Shown here: positions 1 to 9,252 of the stretch, piece after piece | Position numbering within the stretch: the stretch's first letter is position 1 | How the letters are laid out: every line of letters begins with the position of its first letter | Assembly: GCF_022288725.1 (NCBI RefSeq) | Contig: NZ_JAKNTA010000015.1 | Span: 1 to 43,924 of the forward strand | DNA from: Kitasatospora sp. A2-31 | Lineage (GTDB): Bacteria > Actinomycetota > Actinomycetes > Streptomycetales > Streptomycetaceae | Reading direction: 5' to 3' | DNA length: 43,924 nucleotides | Position numbers and translations under genes: made by a program | The notes under the pieces: model-generated | The model's database searches: none | What the model was told of the DNA's origin: nothing | Seen by the model: the letters and a program-made list of their open reading frames with translations, nothing else

Positions 1-2178
1 CGTGACCGCCGGCAACTCCTGCTCGGCCTGCCCGTTGAAGGTGTCCTTACCGAACCGCTTCACCGTCTGCAGCCACGGGATCTGTGTGTTCTCACCCGAG
101 TTGGACGGTGACTTGAACACGTGGGTGAGCTCGTAGCGGTCCACCGGACGGTAGGCGCCGTTCGAACGGATCGAGGTGGTGACGGAGTTCAGCCACTGCG
201 TCGACCAGTAACTCGGACCGTAGTTCGAGCAGGTGCCCTGCTGAGCGCACTGCTTGTCCAGCGGAACGTCCGGCCAGTTCGCCGCGTTGGCCGCCGTGCG
301 CTGCGCGGGCGCGCAGGCCGCCTCGCCGGCCACGCAGCGCTCCCCGATGCCGAAGTCGATCCTGGACGCCGCCTGATAGGCGCCGTTCGCGCCCAACTGG
401 TCGGAGAGCAGCTGGCCGTAGGCGATCGAGGCGAGCGTGCCGCCGCGGGTGTACTCGGTGTTCGTGCCCGAGCCGCGGTTCTGACCGCCGCCGCGCGCGT
501 ACCAGTTGGTCTCCGGCGCATAGGCGTAGGCGGTCAGGTTGGAGTGGACGTCCACGACGTAGTCGAGGTTCCAGCGCCACGCCGTCTGGCACCACGACCC
601 CTTGCCCTTGGAAGCGTCGTAGCACGGGTCACCGGCGTTCGGCGCGTACACCGGCACCGTCCACGCCGACTTCGACTCCGGACCGACCGTGGTCGGGGCA
701 CCGGCGGCCGAAGGCAGATGGTTCAGACCGAAGTAGTAGACCGTACCCGCGGTGTCGGTCACCTTCAGGTACGAGCCGTTCCAGGTGCCGTTCGTAGCGC
801 CGGTGAGGAACTCGACCTTGGTGCCGTCGTCGTTCTTCAGCCGCCACGTGCACTTCGACTGCTCGTCCCGGGCATTGCCCGACACGCACGACGTGTCGTC
901 CGGCACCAGCTCGCCGGAGTGACCGCCCAGTGACAGGGTCAGGTTCGCCCCGCCCCAGCACTGATCCCCCGAACCCGCGATCCCCGCCTTGTCACACACC
1001 TGGTAGGAACGCTCCACGAACCCCGCGTTCAGGTCCCAGCCGTCACCGATCCACGAAGCCTGCGCGTTCGTGGACGACGTCCGTCCGTCCACCGACGCCG
1101 AGTCATACCCCAACGCCACCTGCGGCGCCGCGCCGCCCAGCGTCGGCGGCGACTGGATCGGGTAGCTGTAGGTGAACGACCCCGACGAGCTGCCCGCCGT
1201 CCACGCCTGACTCGGCGACAACGACGTCGCACTGTAGGTGCCAAGACCGCTCGAAGGGGTTCCCTCAGCGGCCAGCACCATCGGCGCCGAAGCGGAAGCC
1301 GAGAACGCGTCCGACGGCGCCAGGCCAGCCGACTTGGCGTCCGCCTGCTGGCCCTTCGTCAACGCCACCTCGACCGCGGGCAGGTCCACATCCGCGACGA
1401 GCCTCTTCGCCTGCACGTCGTAGTGCGACGGGACGGGCGTGCGCTCCAGGCAACCCACCACCTCCGGCGTGGTCAGCGAACACGCGGGAAGAGAGACGAG
1501 ACGCGCCCGCTCCGCGAAACCTCCGCCGAAACCGACACCCGACAGGTCCAGACCCACCCGGACCTTCGCCGCGTCCGCCTGCTCCGTTCGCGCCAGCGAC
1601 ACCAGCGCACCCTGCACGCCTGCCGCTGCCGCCGCCTTCGCATCGGCCACAGTCACCTTCACCGGCGGACCGGCAGGGACGGAATCGGCGGCCGGGGCCG
1701 CCCCCTTCGCCCCGCCATCCGGTGCGACCGGCGCCAGCCACACCGGCAGCTCACCGGCCTGCTTCGACGCCCCCGCCGCCGCCTCCCGGACCTCGACGCC
1801 GTCCGCACCCTTGCGCAACGAGTTCGCGCCAGCCGCCGGCGCCGCGTCCAGCAGCGCCACGGCCGAACCCGCCGCCACCTTGGGGACGGTCTTCGGCGGC
1901 ACCCAGTCCGGCGAACCCTTCTTCGCCGCAACCGACTTCGGCTTCTCCGGCGAACCCGCCACCGACGGCGTCTTCGGAAGCGGCGTGTTCGGGGGCGACC
2001 ACACCTTGTCCTTGTCCTTGCCCGCCAGCGGGGCCGCCAAGGCGGGGGCGACCGGTGAAACAAGGACACCCAACATCGCCAAGGCACTCACAACGGCAAC
2101 GCGTGATGCCCTACGCCCCGGTGGAGGCGCCCCCCTCCCCCTTGCAAGCCAGACCGAGCGGACGCGACCAGTAGACAC
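1..2178 (-). CDS. RHS/YD-repeat family secreted protein, N-terminal 726 residues (runs off window)
   Basis: The minus-strand frame is open from a GTG at 2178 to the window edge. The GTG follows a G-rich stretch (GGGGGG about 8 nt upstream). The first 55 or so residues form an Arg-rich signal peptide: basic n-region, hydrophobic core near VSALAMLGVLVSP, then an AxA-type cleavage site around ALAA. Further in (about residues 305-370) is the SpvB/TcdB-like entry to RHS proteins, with SPSQAW, SYPI and GYDSASVDGR, followed by WIGDGWDL and CWGGANLTLSL. Such proteins are large secreted polymorphic-toxin shells whose toxin tip sits at the C-terminus, here outside the window. It is divergent from a secreted lectin-like protein, a common pairing in Streptomyces. 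The family call is firm; the toxin type cannot be seen. Confidence 0.85.
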   Translation of the reverse strand, partial: MSTGRVRSVWLARGRGAPPPGRRASRVAVVSALAMLGVLVSPVAPALAAPLAGKDKDKVWSPPNTPLPKTPSVAGSPEKPKSVAAKKGSPDWVPPKTVPKVAAGSAVALLDAAPAAGANSLRKGADGVEVREAAAGASKQAGELPVWLAPVAPDGGAKGAAPAADSVPAGPPVKVTVADAKAAAAAGVQGALVSLARTEQADAAKVRVGLDLSGVGFGGGFAERARLVSLPACSLTTPEVVGCLERTPVPSHYDVQAKRLVADVDLPAVEVALTKGQQADAKSAGLAPSDAFSASASAPMVLAAEGTPSSGLGTYSATSLSPSQAWTAGSSSGSFTYSYPIQSPPTLGGAAPQVALGYDSASVDGRTSSTNAQASWIGDGWDLNAGFVERSYQVCDKAGIAGSGDQCWGGANLTLSLGGHSGELVPDDTSCVSGNARDEQSKCTWRLKNDDGTKVEFLTGATNGTWNGSYLKVTDTAGTVYYFGLNHLPSAAGAPTTVGPESKSAWTVPVYAPNAGDPCYDASKGKGSWCQTAWRWNLDYVVDVHSNLTAYAYAPETNWYARGGGQNRGSGTNTEYTRGGTLASIAYGQLLSDQLGANGAYQAASRIDFGIGERCVAGEAACAPAQRTAANAANWPDVPLDKQCAQQGTCSNYGPSYWSTQWLNSVTTSIRSNGAYRPVDRYELTHVFKSPSNSGENTQIPWLQTVKRFGKDTFNGQAEQELPAVT

Positions 2179-2471
2179 CGCTACCCCCCACAGGTAAGCC
2201 CGCCCCCGACCAGGGCAGGAACAGATGACTGTCGCGGACAGTAGGGCGTCAACCACCCTGAGGTCGAGCCAATACTCGATCAATACGGACAGTGATACTT
2301 CTCACACGCACAGCAAAGCGGTTCGCCCACCCCCAAATCGGACAGTCGAACACTTAATCGAGTTGACTGACGCTTTGGCGATGCGACAGCTTGTTGGTGA
2401 CCCCTGCCCGTGGTCTTCACATACCGGCCACGACCAGGCCCGATTGCCATCTCGAGGGGGGACCTCTCCAC
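2179..2471. promoter_or_regulatory. Divergent intergenic region between RHS gene and LamG/ricin gene
   Basis: This 293-bp stretch is clearly more AT-rich than its surroundings and separates two divergent secreted-protein genes, so it should carry both promoters. A TTGACT hexamer at 2363-2368 could be a -35 box for the rightward gene, but no convincing -10 follows. No RNA gene or extra ORF is supported. Confidence 0.45.
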
Positions 2472-5400
2472 ATGCCTGTCGCTCCGTCCGGGGCTCGCTC
2501 CGGCGCGCGTCTTCGTCCGCACATCCCGTCACCGCGCGTGTCTGCCGCCGCCATTGGGCTCGTCCTGGCCCTGACCTCCGTGGCGCCCGTCGCGTTCGCC
2601 GGCCCGGCATTCGCCGCGGCTGCGCCCGGGACGCTTCCGCCGGACCTGGCGGCGGCCATGGCCGCCGCCGACGCCAAGCACACCAAGGACAAGCCTCCCG
2701 CCTCGGCCGCCGACCGGGCGATCGCCCAGGCCAAGGCCACCGGAAAGCCCGTCCCCGTGCCGGAGCTGACGGACGAGTACAGCGAAACGGTGGCCACCCC
2801 CCAGGGGCATCTCTCCCGCACCCAGCACCCCGAGCAGCAACGGGTCAGGCTGCAGGACGGCACCTGGACCGCCCTCGACGCCAAGCTCGTCGCCGACCCC
2901 ACCGGCGGCTACCGCCCCAAGGCGGCCGCCTCCGGCGTCCGCCTGTCCGGCGGCGGCAGCGGCCCCCTCGGCACGCTGACCAGCCCCGGCGGCGAGACCC
3001 TCGCGATCGACTCGCCGTTCCCGCTCACCAAGCCGACCCTCGACGAGGACGGCGACGGCCTGGTCTACCCCGAGGTCGCCCCCGGCATCGACCTGAAGGT
3101 CACCGCCGACAAGTTCGGCGGCCTCAGCACCGTCCTGATCGTCAAGACCACGGAAGCCGCCAACAACCCCCAGCTCAAGACGGTCCGCTTCGGCACCAGC
3201 GGCCAGGGCGTCACCGTCCAGGCCGACGCCACCGGCAACCTCACCGCCACCGGCAAGGACGGCACCGTCCGCTGGCACGCCCCCGTCCCGCGCATGTGGG
3301 ACAGCTCCGGCAGCACCGCCACGCCGACAGCCGCCGCGGCCCCCGTCGGCAAGTCGGTCGCGGCCGCGCAGGCCGCATCGACCGATGCCGGAGGCCAGCC
3401 GCAGACCGGCGTGCCCGCCAAATCCGACAAGGCCAGCAGCGCGGACGGGCCCGGCATCGGTGCGCGGGTCGCCGCCATGCCGACCAGGGCCACCGGCAAC
3501 GCCATCGAGCTGACCACCGACGGCTCGGTGCTCGGCAAGGGCCAGGGACCGTGGTTCATCGACCCGGGCTGGATCTACGACTCCCGCAGCGGCAACGCCT
3601 GGACCTGGACCCAGCAGGCCTACCCGACCACGCCCCGCTACGGGCAGACCACGGCCACCAACGGCCAGTACGCCCGTCCCGGCGTCGGCTACCAGGGTTT
3701 CCAGACCGACAAGGGCATCGAGCGCTCCTACTTCCAGATCGACACCCGCGGCTTCTCCGGCGCCGTCATCAACAAGGCCACCATGTCGGTCTGGGAGTAC
3801 GAGTCCTCGGACTTCTCCTGCACCACCACCTACCCGGTCGACCTCTACCTCACCGGGCCGATCGACGACCGGACCACCTGGAACAACTCGCCCGTCACGG
3901 TGGGCAACCGGCTCGGCCGCGCCGAGGTCGCCGGCTCCGGCGGCCCCGACTGCCACGACAACGTCGAGTTCAAGTACGACGTCACGTCGATCTACCAGGA
4001 GCGGGCCGCAACCCACGACAACCTGACCTTCGGCCTGTTCGCCCCCGACGAGTCCAACCGCATGGCCTTCAAGCGGCTCGACTACCGCCCGGTGGTCGTC
4101 GTCGAGTACGACCGCGCCCCGGAGGCTCCGACCAACACCTACGTGTGGCCGCCGCCGACCACCGCATCGCCCTGGGCCGAGAACCAGGGCTGCGACGGCT
4201 CCTCGGTCGGCTGGCTCGGTGCGGGCAGCGACCTCCACAGCGCGGTGTCCCTCAACGCCACCGTGCACAGCCCCGTGCAGAACTCCCTGTACTCGTGGTC
4301 GAAGATCTGGGACTACAGCCTGCCGGGTGCGCCCGTCGTCGACTCGGGGCAGTCCGGTCTGGTGGGCAACGGCGGCAACGCCGCCTTCCAGGTGCGCTCC
4401 GACGTGATCAAGGACGGCCACGTCTACGGCTGGGGTGCCGTGGCCACGGACGGCTACACGTCCTCCGGGTACGCGCCGGCGTGCCGGTTCGGGGTGGACC
4501 TCACCCCGCCGAGCCTCTCGGTCCCGGACGTCTACACGACGCTTCCGGAGGCCGAACTCGCCGACCGCTTCCCGCCTTCGGGCAACGGGCAGGTCACTAA
4601 GAAGAAGGTCTGGGAGTGGGGCACCGTTCCGTTCACCGCGGTCGACACCGCGCCGAGCGGCGGCACTCCCTCCGGTGTGATGTGTGCGCGCTGGTCCTGG
4701 GACCCCCAGCTCTCGGGCGCCCAGTGGCAGTGCGGCTCGTCCCTTCCGCAGGGGGGTGTGAGCGTCCTGCCGGGCCGGTGGGGCACCAACATCGTCTACC
4801 TGCAGGTGATGGACAACGCCCGCAACGTCTCGCCGGTCGCGCAGTACGCGTTCTACGTGCCGTGGAACCCGGACGGCCCGCCGCCGGTGTTCGGCGACGT
4901 CACGGGTGACGGCGCGCCGGACATCGTGACGCCCGACCAGGCGGGTGATCTGCGCGCCTATGCCGTGGCCGGTAACCCGCTCGCGAAGAGCCCGGCCGTC
5001 TCGCTGGTGGCCAAGCGCGAGGACTCGCCGACCGGCCAGGGTTGGGGCAACATCCAGTTCGCCCACCGCGGCACGCTGACCGGCGGCAACAACATCGACG
5101 ACATCGTCGCCCACGCCCCGGGAAGCAAGGACCTCTGGATCTACGGCAACCCGGGCAACACCGGGTACTACGGCCGTGTCGACTCCAAGACTCTCCTGCA
5201 GAAGCCGAAGTGCGTTCCGACGGCCACTGAGGACTGCTCCTGGCGGGCCGCAGCCGGTTACAACGCCGCCGACTGGTCCACCACCCTGCGTGTGGCCGCC
5301 CTCGGTGACCCGGTCAGCACGGACCTCGACTATCGGCTGAAGTTCAAGAACCAGAGCGGTCTGCTCACTGTCGAGAGCACCGACGGCGGCGCTGATGCCG

Positions 5401-6929
5401 CCCTCTGGTACTACCCGACTGTCTCGAACAACACCCTGGGCAAGCCCGTCCGCCTGGCCGCCGCCGGCTGGAAGGACAAGGAGCTCATCTCCCCCGGTGA
5501 CTGGGCCAAGCAGGGCCACCCCGGCCTGTGGACCCGCAACCTGGAAGCGGCCGCGGACGGCGGCAAGGGGGCGCTGCTTGCCCGTACCTTCACCACCGGC
5601 ACCGTGACGGCCACCGACAACAGTGGAAGGCCCGTCAAGGACGCTGGTGGAAACGTCGTCACCGTCCCCACCCTGACCGGGATCTCCGGTGCTTCCGTCA
5701 TCGGCTCCGTCTCCCCCGACACCTGGCCGGTCCTCGGCTCCGACGGGGACGTCACCGGCAAGGGCTCCCCCGGCCTGTGGGGCAAGCGCGGCAACGGCCA
5801 GATCGACATCTGGTGGGGCGAGGCCACCGACCCCGGCACCGCCAACGCCTCCTTCCCCTGGCAGGCCGGGCCCACACCGGCCGCCGACACCGCCGTGAAC
5901 CCGCTCTGGTACGCCCTGGACGGCACCACCGCCGTCGACAGCAACGCCTCCAACGCGCTCTACCCGAACACCTTCACCCGCACCACCGACCACAACGGCG
6001 CAGCCGGCAAGGCCACCGCCCTGGACGGCAACACCCTCTACCGCACCACCAACCAGCCCGGCATCGACGCCAGTCAGAGCTTCACCGTCGCCGCCTGGGT
6101 CAAGCTGGGCAACACCGGCGGCTACCAGACCGTCCTCTCCCAGGCCGGCAACGAGCGCAGCCCGTTCTACCTGCAGTACTCCCCGGCGTACGGCAAGTGG
6201 GTGTTCAACCTGGCCTCCTCCGACCAGCTGCGCCCGGCCGCCTACTACACGGCCGTGGACAGCGAGCAGCCGCAGGTCGGCGCCTGGACCCACCTGGTGG
6301 GCACCTACAACGCGGGCACCGAGAGCGCGACGCTGTACGTCAACGGGCGGGCGGCCGGCTCGGCGAAGGTTCCCTCCAGTTGGAAGGCGACCGGCAGCCT
6401 GAACATCGGCGGCGAGACCACCAGCCGCTACCCCGGGCCCGACGCCCGATTGAACGGTGCGGTCGGCGACGTGCGGGTCTACCCGTACGCGTTCACCGAC
6501 CAGCAGGCCAACACCCTGGCCACGGCCGGGTCCAGCGTCCAGATCCGCAGCGTGTTCAACTCCAACAAGTGCCTCGACAACTTCGGCGGCACCGTCGGCA
6601 CGCCGGTGGCGCTGTTCAACTGCTGGAACGGCGAGGCGCAGCACTTCACCCTGACCACCGACAACAAGATCAAGATCGCGGGTGCGGACCGCTGTGTCGC
6701 CACCAGCGACAAGCCGGCGGGCAACGGCACCAAGGTGTCCTTCCAGGCCTGTGCCAATGACGACGCCCAGACCTGGGTGCGCCGTTACGACGGGACGCTC
6801 TACAACCCGGTCTCCGACAAGTGCCTGGAGCTGCCCGGGTGGGCGGATGCCAACGGGACCGCGCTCGGGGTGTGGTCGTGCACCGGTAATGCGAACCAGC
6901 GGTGGCTGGTGCGTGCGCAGGTGAGCTGA
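2472..6929 (+). CDS. Large secreted DNRLRE / FG-GAP-like / LamG / ricin-B protein
   Basis: This 1,485-residue protein starts at ATG 2472 behind GAGGGGGG; a more upstream ATG at 2391 has no good ribosome site. Residues 1-52 are a signal peptide with a hydrophobic core and AFAAAA cleavage region. About 365-560 match the DNRLRE domain of RHS-associated proteins (SYFQID, TTWNNSP, FAPDES). About 808-1135 hold VCBS/FG-GAP-like repeats (FGDVTGDGAPDIV, GDVTGKGSPGLWG). About 1190-1345 are a concanavalin-like LamG domain (SFTVAAWVKLG, YVNGRAAGSAKV). The last 130 residues are a ricin-B trefoil with QxW-like motifs (QTW, QRW). It probably acts outside the cell, binding glycans, perhaps with the divergent RHS protein; that link is inference from position. 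Confidence 0.85.
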   Translation: MPVAPSGARSGARLRPHIPSPRVSAAAIGLVLALTSVAPVAFAGPAFAAAAPGTLPPDLAAAMAAADAKHTKDKPPASAADRAIAQAKATGKPVPVPELTDEYSETVATPQGHLSRTQHPEQQRVRLQDGTWTALDAKLVADPTGGYRPKAAASGVRLSGGGSGPLGTLTSPGGETLAIDSPFPLTKPTLDEDGDGLVYPEVAPGIDLKVTADKFGGLSTVLIVKTTEAANNPQLKTVRFGTSGQGVTVQADATGNLTATGKDGTVRWHAPVPRMWDSSGSTATPTAAAAPVGKSVAAAQAASTDAGGQPQTGVPAKSDKASSADGPGIGARVAAMPTRATGNAIELTTDGSVLGKGQGPWFIDPGWIYDSRSGNAWTWTQQAYPTTPRYGQTTATNGQYARPGVGYQGFQTDKGIERSYFQIDTRGFSGAVINKATMSVWEYESSDFSCTTTYPVDLYLTGPIDDRTTWNNSPVTVGNRLGRAEVAGSGGPDCHDNVEFKYDVTSIYQERAATHDNLTFGLFAPDESNRMAFKRLDYRPVVVVEYDRAPEAPTNTYVWPPPTTASPWAENQGCDGSSVGWLGAGSDLHSAVSLNATVHSPVQNSLYSWSKIWDYSLPGAPVVDSGQSGLVGNGGNAAFQVRSDVIKDGHVYGWGAVATDGYTSSGYAPACRFGVDLTPPSLSVPDVYTTLPEAELADRFPPSGNGQVTKKKVWEWGTVPFTAVDTAPSGGTPSGVMCARWSWDPQLSGAQWQCGSSLPQGGVSVLPGRWGTNIVYLQVMDNARNVSPVAQYAFYVPWNPDGPPPVFGDVTGDGAPDIVTPDQAGDLRAYAVAGNPLAKSPAVSLVAKREDSPTGQGWGNIQFAHRGTLTGGNNIDDIVAHAPGSKDLWIYGNPGNTGYYGRVDSKTLLQKPKCVPTATEDCSWRAAAGYNAADWSTTLRVAALGDPVSTDLDYRLKFKNQSGLLTVESTDGGADAALWYYPTVSNNTLGKPVRLAAAGWKDKELISPGDWAKQGHPGLWTRNLEAAADGGKGALLARTFTTGTVTATDNSGRPVKDAGGNVVTVPTLTGISGASVIGSVSPDTWPVLGSDGDVTGKGSPGLWGKRGNGQIDIWWGEATDPGTANASFPWQAGPTPAADTAVNPLWYALDGTTAVDSNASNALYPNTFTRTTDHNGAAGKATALDGNTLYRTTNQPGIDASQSFTVAAWVKLGNTGGYQTVLSQAGNERSPFYLQYSPAYGKWVFNLASSDQLRPAAYYTAVDSEQPQVGAWTHLVGTYNAGTESATLYVNGRAAGSAKVPSSWKATGSLNIGGETTSRYPGPDARLNGAVGDVRVYPYAFTDQQANTLATAGSSVQIRSVFNSNKCLDNFGGTVGTPVALFNCWNGEAQHFTLTTDNKIKIAGADRCVATSDKPAGNGTKVSFQACANDDAQTWVRRYDGTLYNPVSDKCLELPGWADANGTALGVWSCTGNANQRWLVRAQVS

Positions 6930-6948
6930 CCGGCGGCGCACGCCGACA

Positions 6949-6990
6949 CGCCGTGGCCGCCCCAGCAGATCTGCTGGGGCGGCCACGGCG
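6949..6990 (+). terminator. Perfect 42-bp palindrome, terminator of the LamG/ricin gene
   Basis: Two 19-bp arms (6949-6967 and 6972-6990) pair perfectly around a GATC loop, 20 nt after the stop codon at 6929. There is no U-run, as is common for actinomycete hairpin terminators. Confidence 0.8.
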
Positions 6991-7293
6991 TTGATACGGG
7001 GGGCGTGGGGAAGCGCGGTCCGTACGCGGACGGTGGCGGTGGGCGTCCCGTCGGGGGCGCAGCGGGTGATCGCCCCGGCGTGTCGTCGCAGGTCAGGCGC
7101 AGCGAGGCGTGGCGGGGAGGAGCGGGTCCCGTGTGCTCGGGCTGCGCGGGGTGGGTGGGGGTGGGGAAGATAACGAGAAGCGAACGTTTGGCCGCTCGGG
7201 GCCGTTCGGGTCGCCGTCTGGCGCTGTCGGCGAGGCACCATGGGCGGCTCGCCGTCCCTTTCGTCCGTCGCCTCTTTCGCCTGCAGGAACGCC
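6991..7293. other. Gene-free stretch upstream of the sortase
   Basis: After the terminator there are about 300 bases without a supported gene. A short AT-richer patch near 7168-7190 (GATAACGAG) may hold the sortase promoter. Open frames across it on both strands are shadows without ribosome sites or family matches. Confidence 0.4.
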
Positions 7294-8103
7294 ATGCCAG
7301 CCATGCCAGCCCTTCCCACCGCGTTCGTCCTGGCCTCCGTGCTCGCCGGGGCGGGTCTGCTTGCGGGCTGTGCGGACGACGGCGGTAGGGCGGCCGGTCG
7401 GCCGGCGGCCGTGTCGGTGCCGGCGGCGGGGTCGTCGGCCCCGGTGAGCCCGTCCGGGTCGGCCCCGGTGAGCCCGTCCGTACCGGCGCCGGCCGGCACT
7501 CCGACGGTGCCCGCGGCCGTGTCGCCGTCCGCCCCGGCCGCGCAGCCCTCCCCCGCCGCGCCGTCCGCCCCCGATACCGCGGCTGCGCGGAGCGAGGCCG
7601 CGACGCTGGCCATCCCGTCGATCCACCTGGCGGGGCTGTCGGTGGTCCCCTACCAGGGCACCACCGACGACGGGCCCGGTACCCGGATCCAGAACCGCGG
7701 GGTGGCCGCCAGCCCCTACGGCGAGCAGGGCGGCGTCGGGCCGGGCGAGGTGGGCAACTACCTGGTCACCGCGCACCGCCTCTCGGCCGGTGGCCCGCTG
7801 CGGGATCTGCCCTCCGTGCGCGAGGGCGATGTCGTGCTGGTGACGGTGGGCGGCACCGAGTACGAGTACGTGATCACGGGCACCAGGAGCACGTCGTTCC
7901 GCTCCCCCGGGTCGCTGGCCGAGCAGCGGGCCGCCGTTCCGGGCCGGCCGGGTGAGAGCGCCGTCCAGCCGATGATCACCATCTCGACGTGTGCCACCCC
8001 GGAGGACAACGCCGCGGGCAACCGCTGGCGTGACGCGAACGGCAACCCGGAGCACCGCATCGACAAGATCGGTGTCCTGCGCGCCACCCGCCCCGCGGCC
8101 TGA
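7294..8103 (+). CDS. Lipoprotein sortase (C60 family transpeptidase, class E/F type)
   Basis: I chose ATG 7294 (269 residues): CAGGA sits 7 nt upstream, and the protein then begins with a proper lipoprotein signal ending in the lipobox LLAGC (Cys26). A longer start at 7240 would put 18 odd residues in front. Residues 30-105 are a Pro/Ala/Ser-rich spacer; the sortase barrel follows. The catalytic triad is visible: His in VTAHR, Cys in ISTCATPED, Arg in NPEHRID. Sortases join proteins with a C-terminal sorting signal to the cell wall or act in pilus assembly. No sorted substrate with an LPxTG/LAxTG tail is seen next to it, so its target is unknown. It ends in a bidirectional hairpin shared with the convergent gene. 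Confidence 0.85.
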   Translation: MPAMPALPTAFVLASVLAGAGLLAGCADDGGRAAGRPAAVSVPAAGSSAPVSPSGSAPVSPSVPAPAGTPTVPAAVSPSAPAAQPSPAAPSAPDTAAARSEAATLAIPSIHLAGLSVVPYQGTTDDGPGTRIQNRGVAASPYGEQGGVGPGEVGNYLVTAHRLSAGGPLRDLPSVREGDVVLVTVGGTEYEYVITGTRSTSFRSPGSLAEQRAAVPGRPGESAVQPMITISTCATPEDNAAGNRWRDANGNPEHRIDKIGVLRATRPAA

Positions 8104-8149
8104 GCCCCCGGGCGGGGGCCCGGCCGCGGCTGCGGCTGTGGGCTCAGGC
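8098..8149. terminator. Bidirectional hairpin between convergent sortase and SnoaL-like genes
   Basis: GCCTGAGCCC (8098-8107) pairs with GGGCTCAGGC (8140-8149), with a further GC-rich inner stem between. The arms include the stop codons of both convergent genes, so one structure can end transcription in both directions. Confidence 0.65.
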
Positions 8150-8539
8150 GTCGAGGCCGTCGGCGGCGAGGGGGACGTCGCCGGTGGTCTTGCTGTAGCC
8201 GAGGGATTCGACGATCAAGCCGTTGCGGACGGTGGTGAGGTTGACGCCGCGCACGGAGTCGGTGGGGCCGTCGCCGAAGCGGTAGCGCCAGCGGACGGTG
8301 GCGTGTTCGCCGGCGATGACGATGTTCTCCGGTTCGAAGCGGGTGGTGCGGTCGTCGGCGAGGGCCTGCCAGAACTCCAGGCAGGCGGTGCGGCCTTCGT
8401 AGCGGGCGCCGTCGGGGGCGGGCTGGATGGCCTCCATCACGCAGTCGTCGGCGATCAGGTCGGTGAGCAGGGACGCGTCGTGCTCGGTGAAGGCGCGGTT
8501 GAAGCGGTCGATGACCTCGGCCGTGGTGCGGTGCGACAT
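8144..8539 (-). CDS. SnoaL-like / NTF2-fold protein
   Basis: This 131-residue protein has the length and pattern of the NTF2-like SnoaL family: an N-terminal helix pair (TAEVIDRFNRAFTEHDASLL), a DDCVMEAI strand, then WRYRFGDGPTDSVRGVNLTTVRNGLIVES. Members are small cone-shaped isomerases, cyclases or ligand-binding proteins; the substrate cannot be read from the sequence. It is divergent from a TetR gene (95 bp between starts) and two matching operators lie in that gap, so it is probably the repressed target of that TetR. Confidence 0.8.
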   Translation of the reverse strand: MSHRTTAEVIDRFNRAFTEHDASLLTDLIADDCVMEAIQPAPDGARYEGRTACLEFWQALADDRTTRFEPENIVIAGEHATVRWRYRFGDGPTDSVRGVNLTTVRNGLIVESLGYSKTTGDVPLAADGLDA

Positions 8540-8557
8540 GCCGGAACCCCCCAGAAG

Positions 8558-8605
8558 TAGAACGGTTGGTCTATCTGTCGTGAACCATATAGACCGGTTG
8601 ATCTA
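8558..8605. promoter_or_regulatory. Two copies of a TetR-type operator, TAGAmCGGTTGrTCTA
   Basis: TAGAACGGTTGGTCTA at 8558-8573 and TAGACCGGTTGATCTA at 8590-8605 are near-identical 16-bp pseudo-palindromes (ideal TAGACC-N4-GGTCTA), each one base off symmetry, 32 bp apart start to start. They lie in the divergent SnoaL/TetR promoter gap and fit an autoregulated TetR. Binding is inferred. Confidence 0.7.
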
Positions 8606-8633
8606 CTCGTCAACCGGTGGCAGGCTGTCCGCC

Positions 8634-9206
8634 ATGACCACCACGCGCACACGCCCCACCCCGGGCCCCCGCGAGCGCCTCCTGGAGGCCGCCCAGCAGC
8701 TCACCTACAGCCAGGGCGTCGGCGTGGGGGTCGACGCCCTGCTGAAGGCGGCCAACGTGGCGCGGCGCTCGCTCTACGAGCACTTCGGCGGCAAGGACGG
8801 GCTGATCGCCGAGGTCCTGCGGCGCAGCGCGGAGGCGGACGAGGCGGCGTACGTGCGGACCATGGCGGCGGCGGGTGAGGATCCCCGGGCGCGGCTGCTG
8901 GCCGTGTTCGACGGGATCGGGGAGGTGATGGCGCGGGAGGACTTCCGTGGCTGCCGTTACCTGGCGGCCGATCTCGCGCTCGCCGACCCCGAGCACCCGG
9001 GCCACGCGGTGACCCGGGAGTACCGGGCGCGGGTGACCGGGCTGCTGGAGCGCGAGTTGGCCGCGCTCGGGCATCCGCGGCCCGGGGCCGGCGCCGATCA
9101 GCTGCTGTTGCTCATCGACGGCGCGCTGGCGGCGGGGGCGACCCGGCCGGGCACGGATCCGGCGCCGGCCGCCCGCCGGCTCGCGGAGCTGGTCCTCGCT
9201 GAATAG
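8634..9206 (+). CDS. TetR/AcrR-family transcriptional regulator
   Basis: The protein has 190 residues from ATG 8634. The N-terminal helix-turn-helix (about residues 12-60) shows the family pattern PRERLLEAAQQL, VGVDALLKAANVARRSLYEHFGGKDGLIAEVL. The C-terminal ligand domain is like that of short-chain TetR repressors linked to small oxidoreductase or isomerase genes (FDGIGEVMAREDFRGCRYL). The two 16-bp near-palindromes between it and the divergent SnoaL-like gene are its likely binding sites. The ligand is not predictable. A start further upstream would run through these operators and is not credible. Confidence 0.88.
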   Translation: MTTTRTRPTPGPRERLLEAAQQLTYSQGVGVGVDALLKAANVARRSLYEHFGGKDGLIAEVLRRSAEADEAAYVRTMAAAGEDPRARLLAVFDGIGEVMAREDFRGCRYLAADLALADPEHPGHAVTREYRARVTGLLERELAALGHPRPGAGADQLLLLIDGALAAGATRPGTDPAPAARRLAELVLAE

Positions 9207-9252
9207 CCCGGCCGGGGGCGGGTCTTGGGGGGGCGGTCGGGTCAGCGCGGCG

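Noticed and set aside
2529..7613. 1,694-residue open frame antisense to the LamG/ricin gene
   Set aside because: It is a GC-rich shadow: Gly/Val/Arg-rich with no domain, while the opposite strand has a clear signal peptide and known domains.
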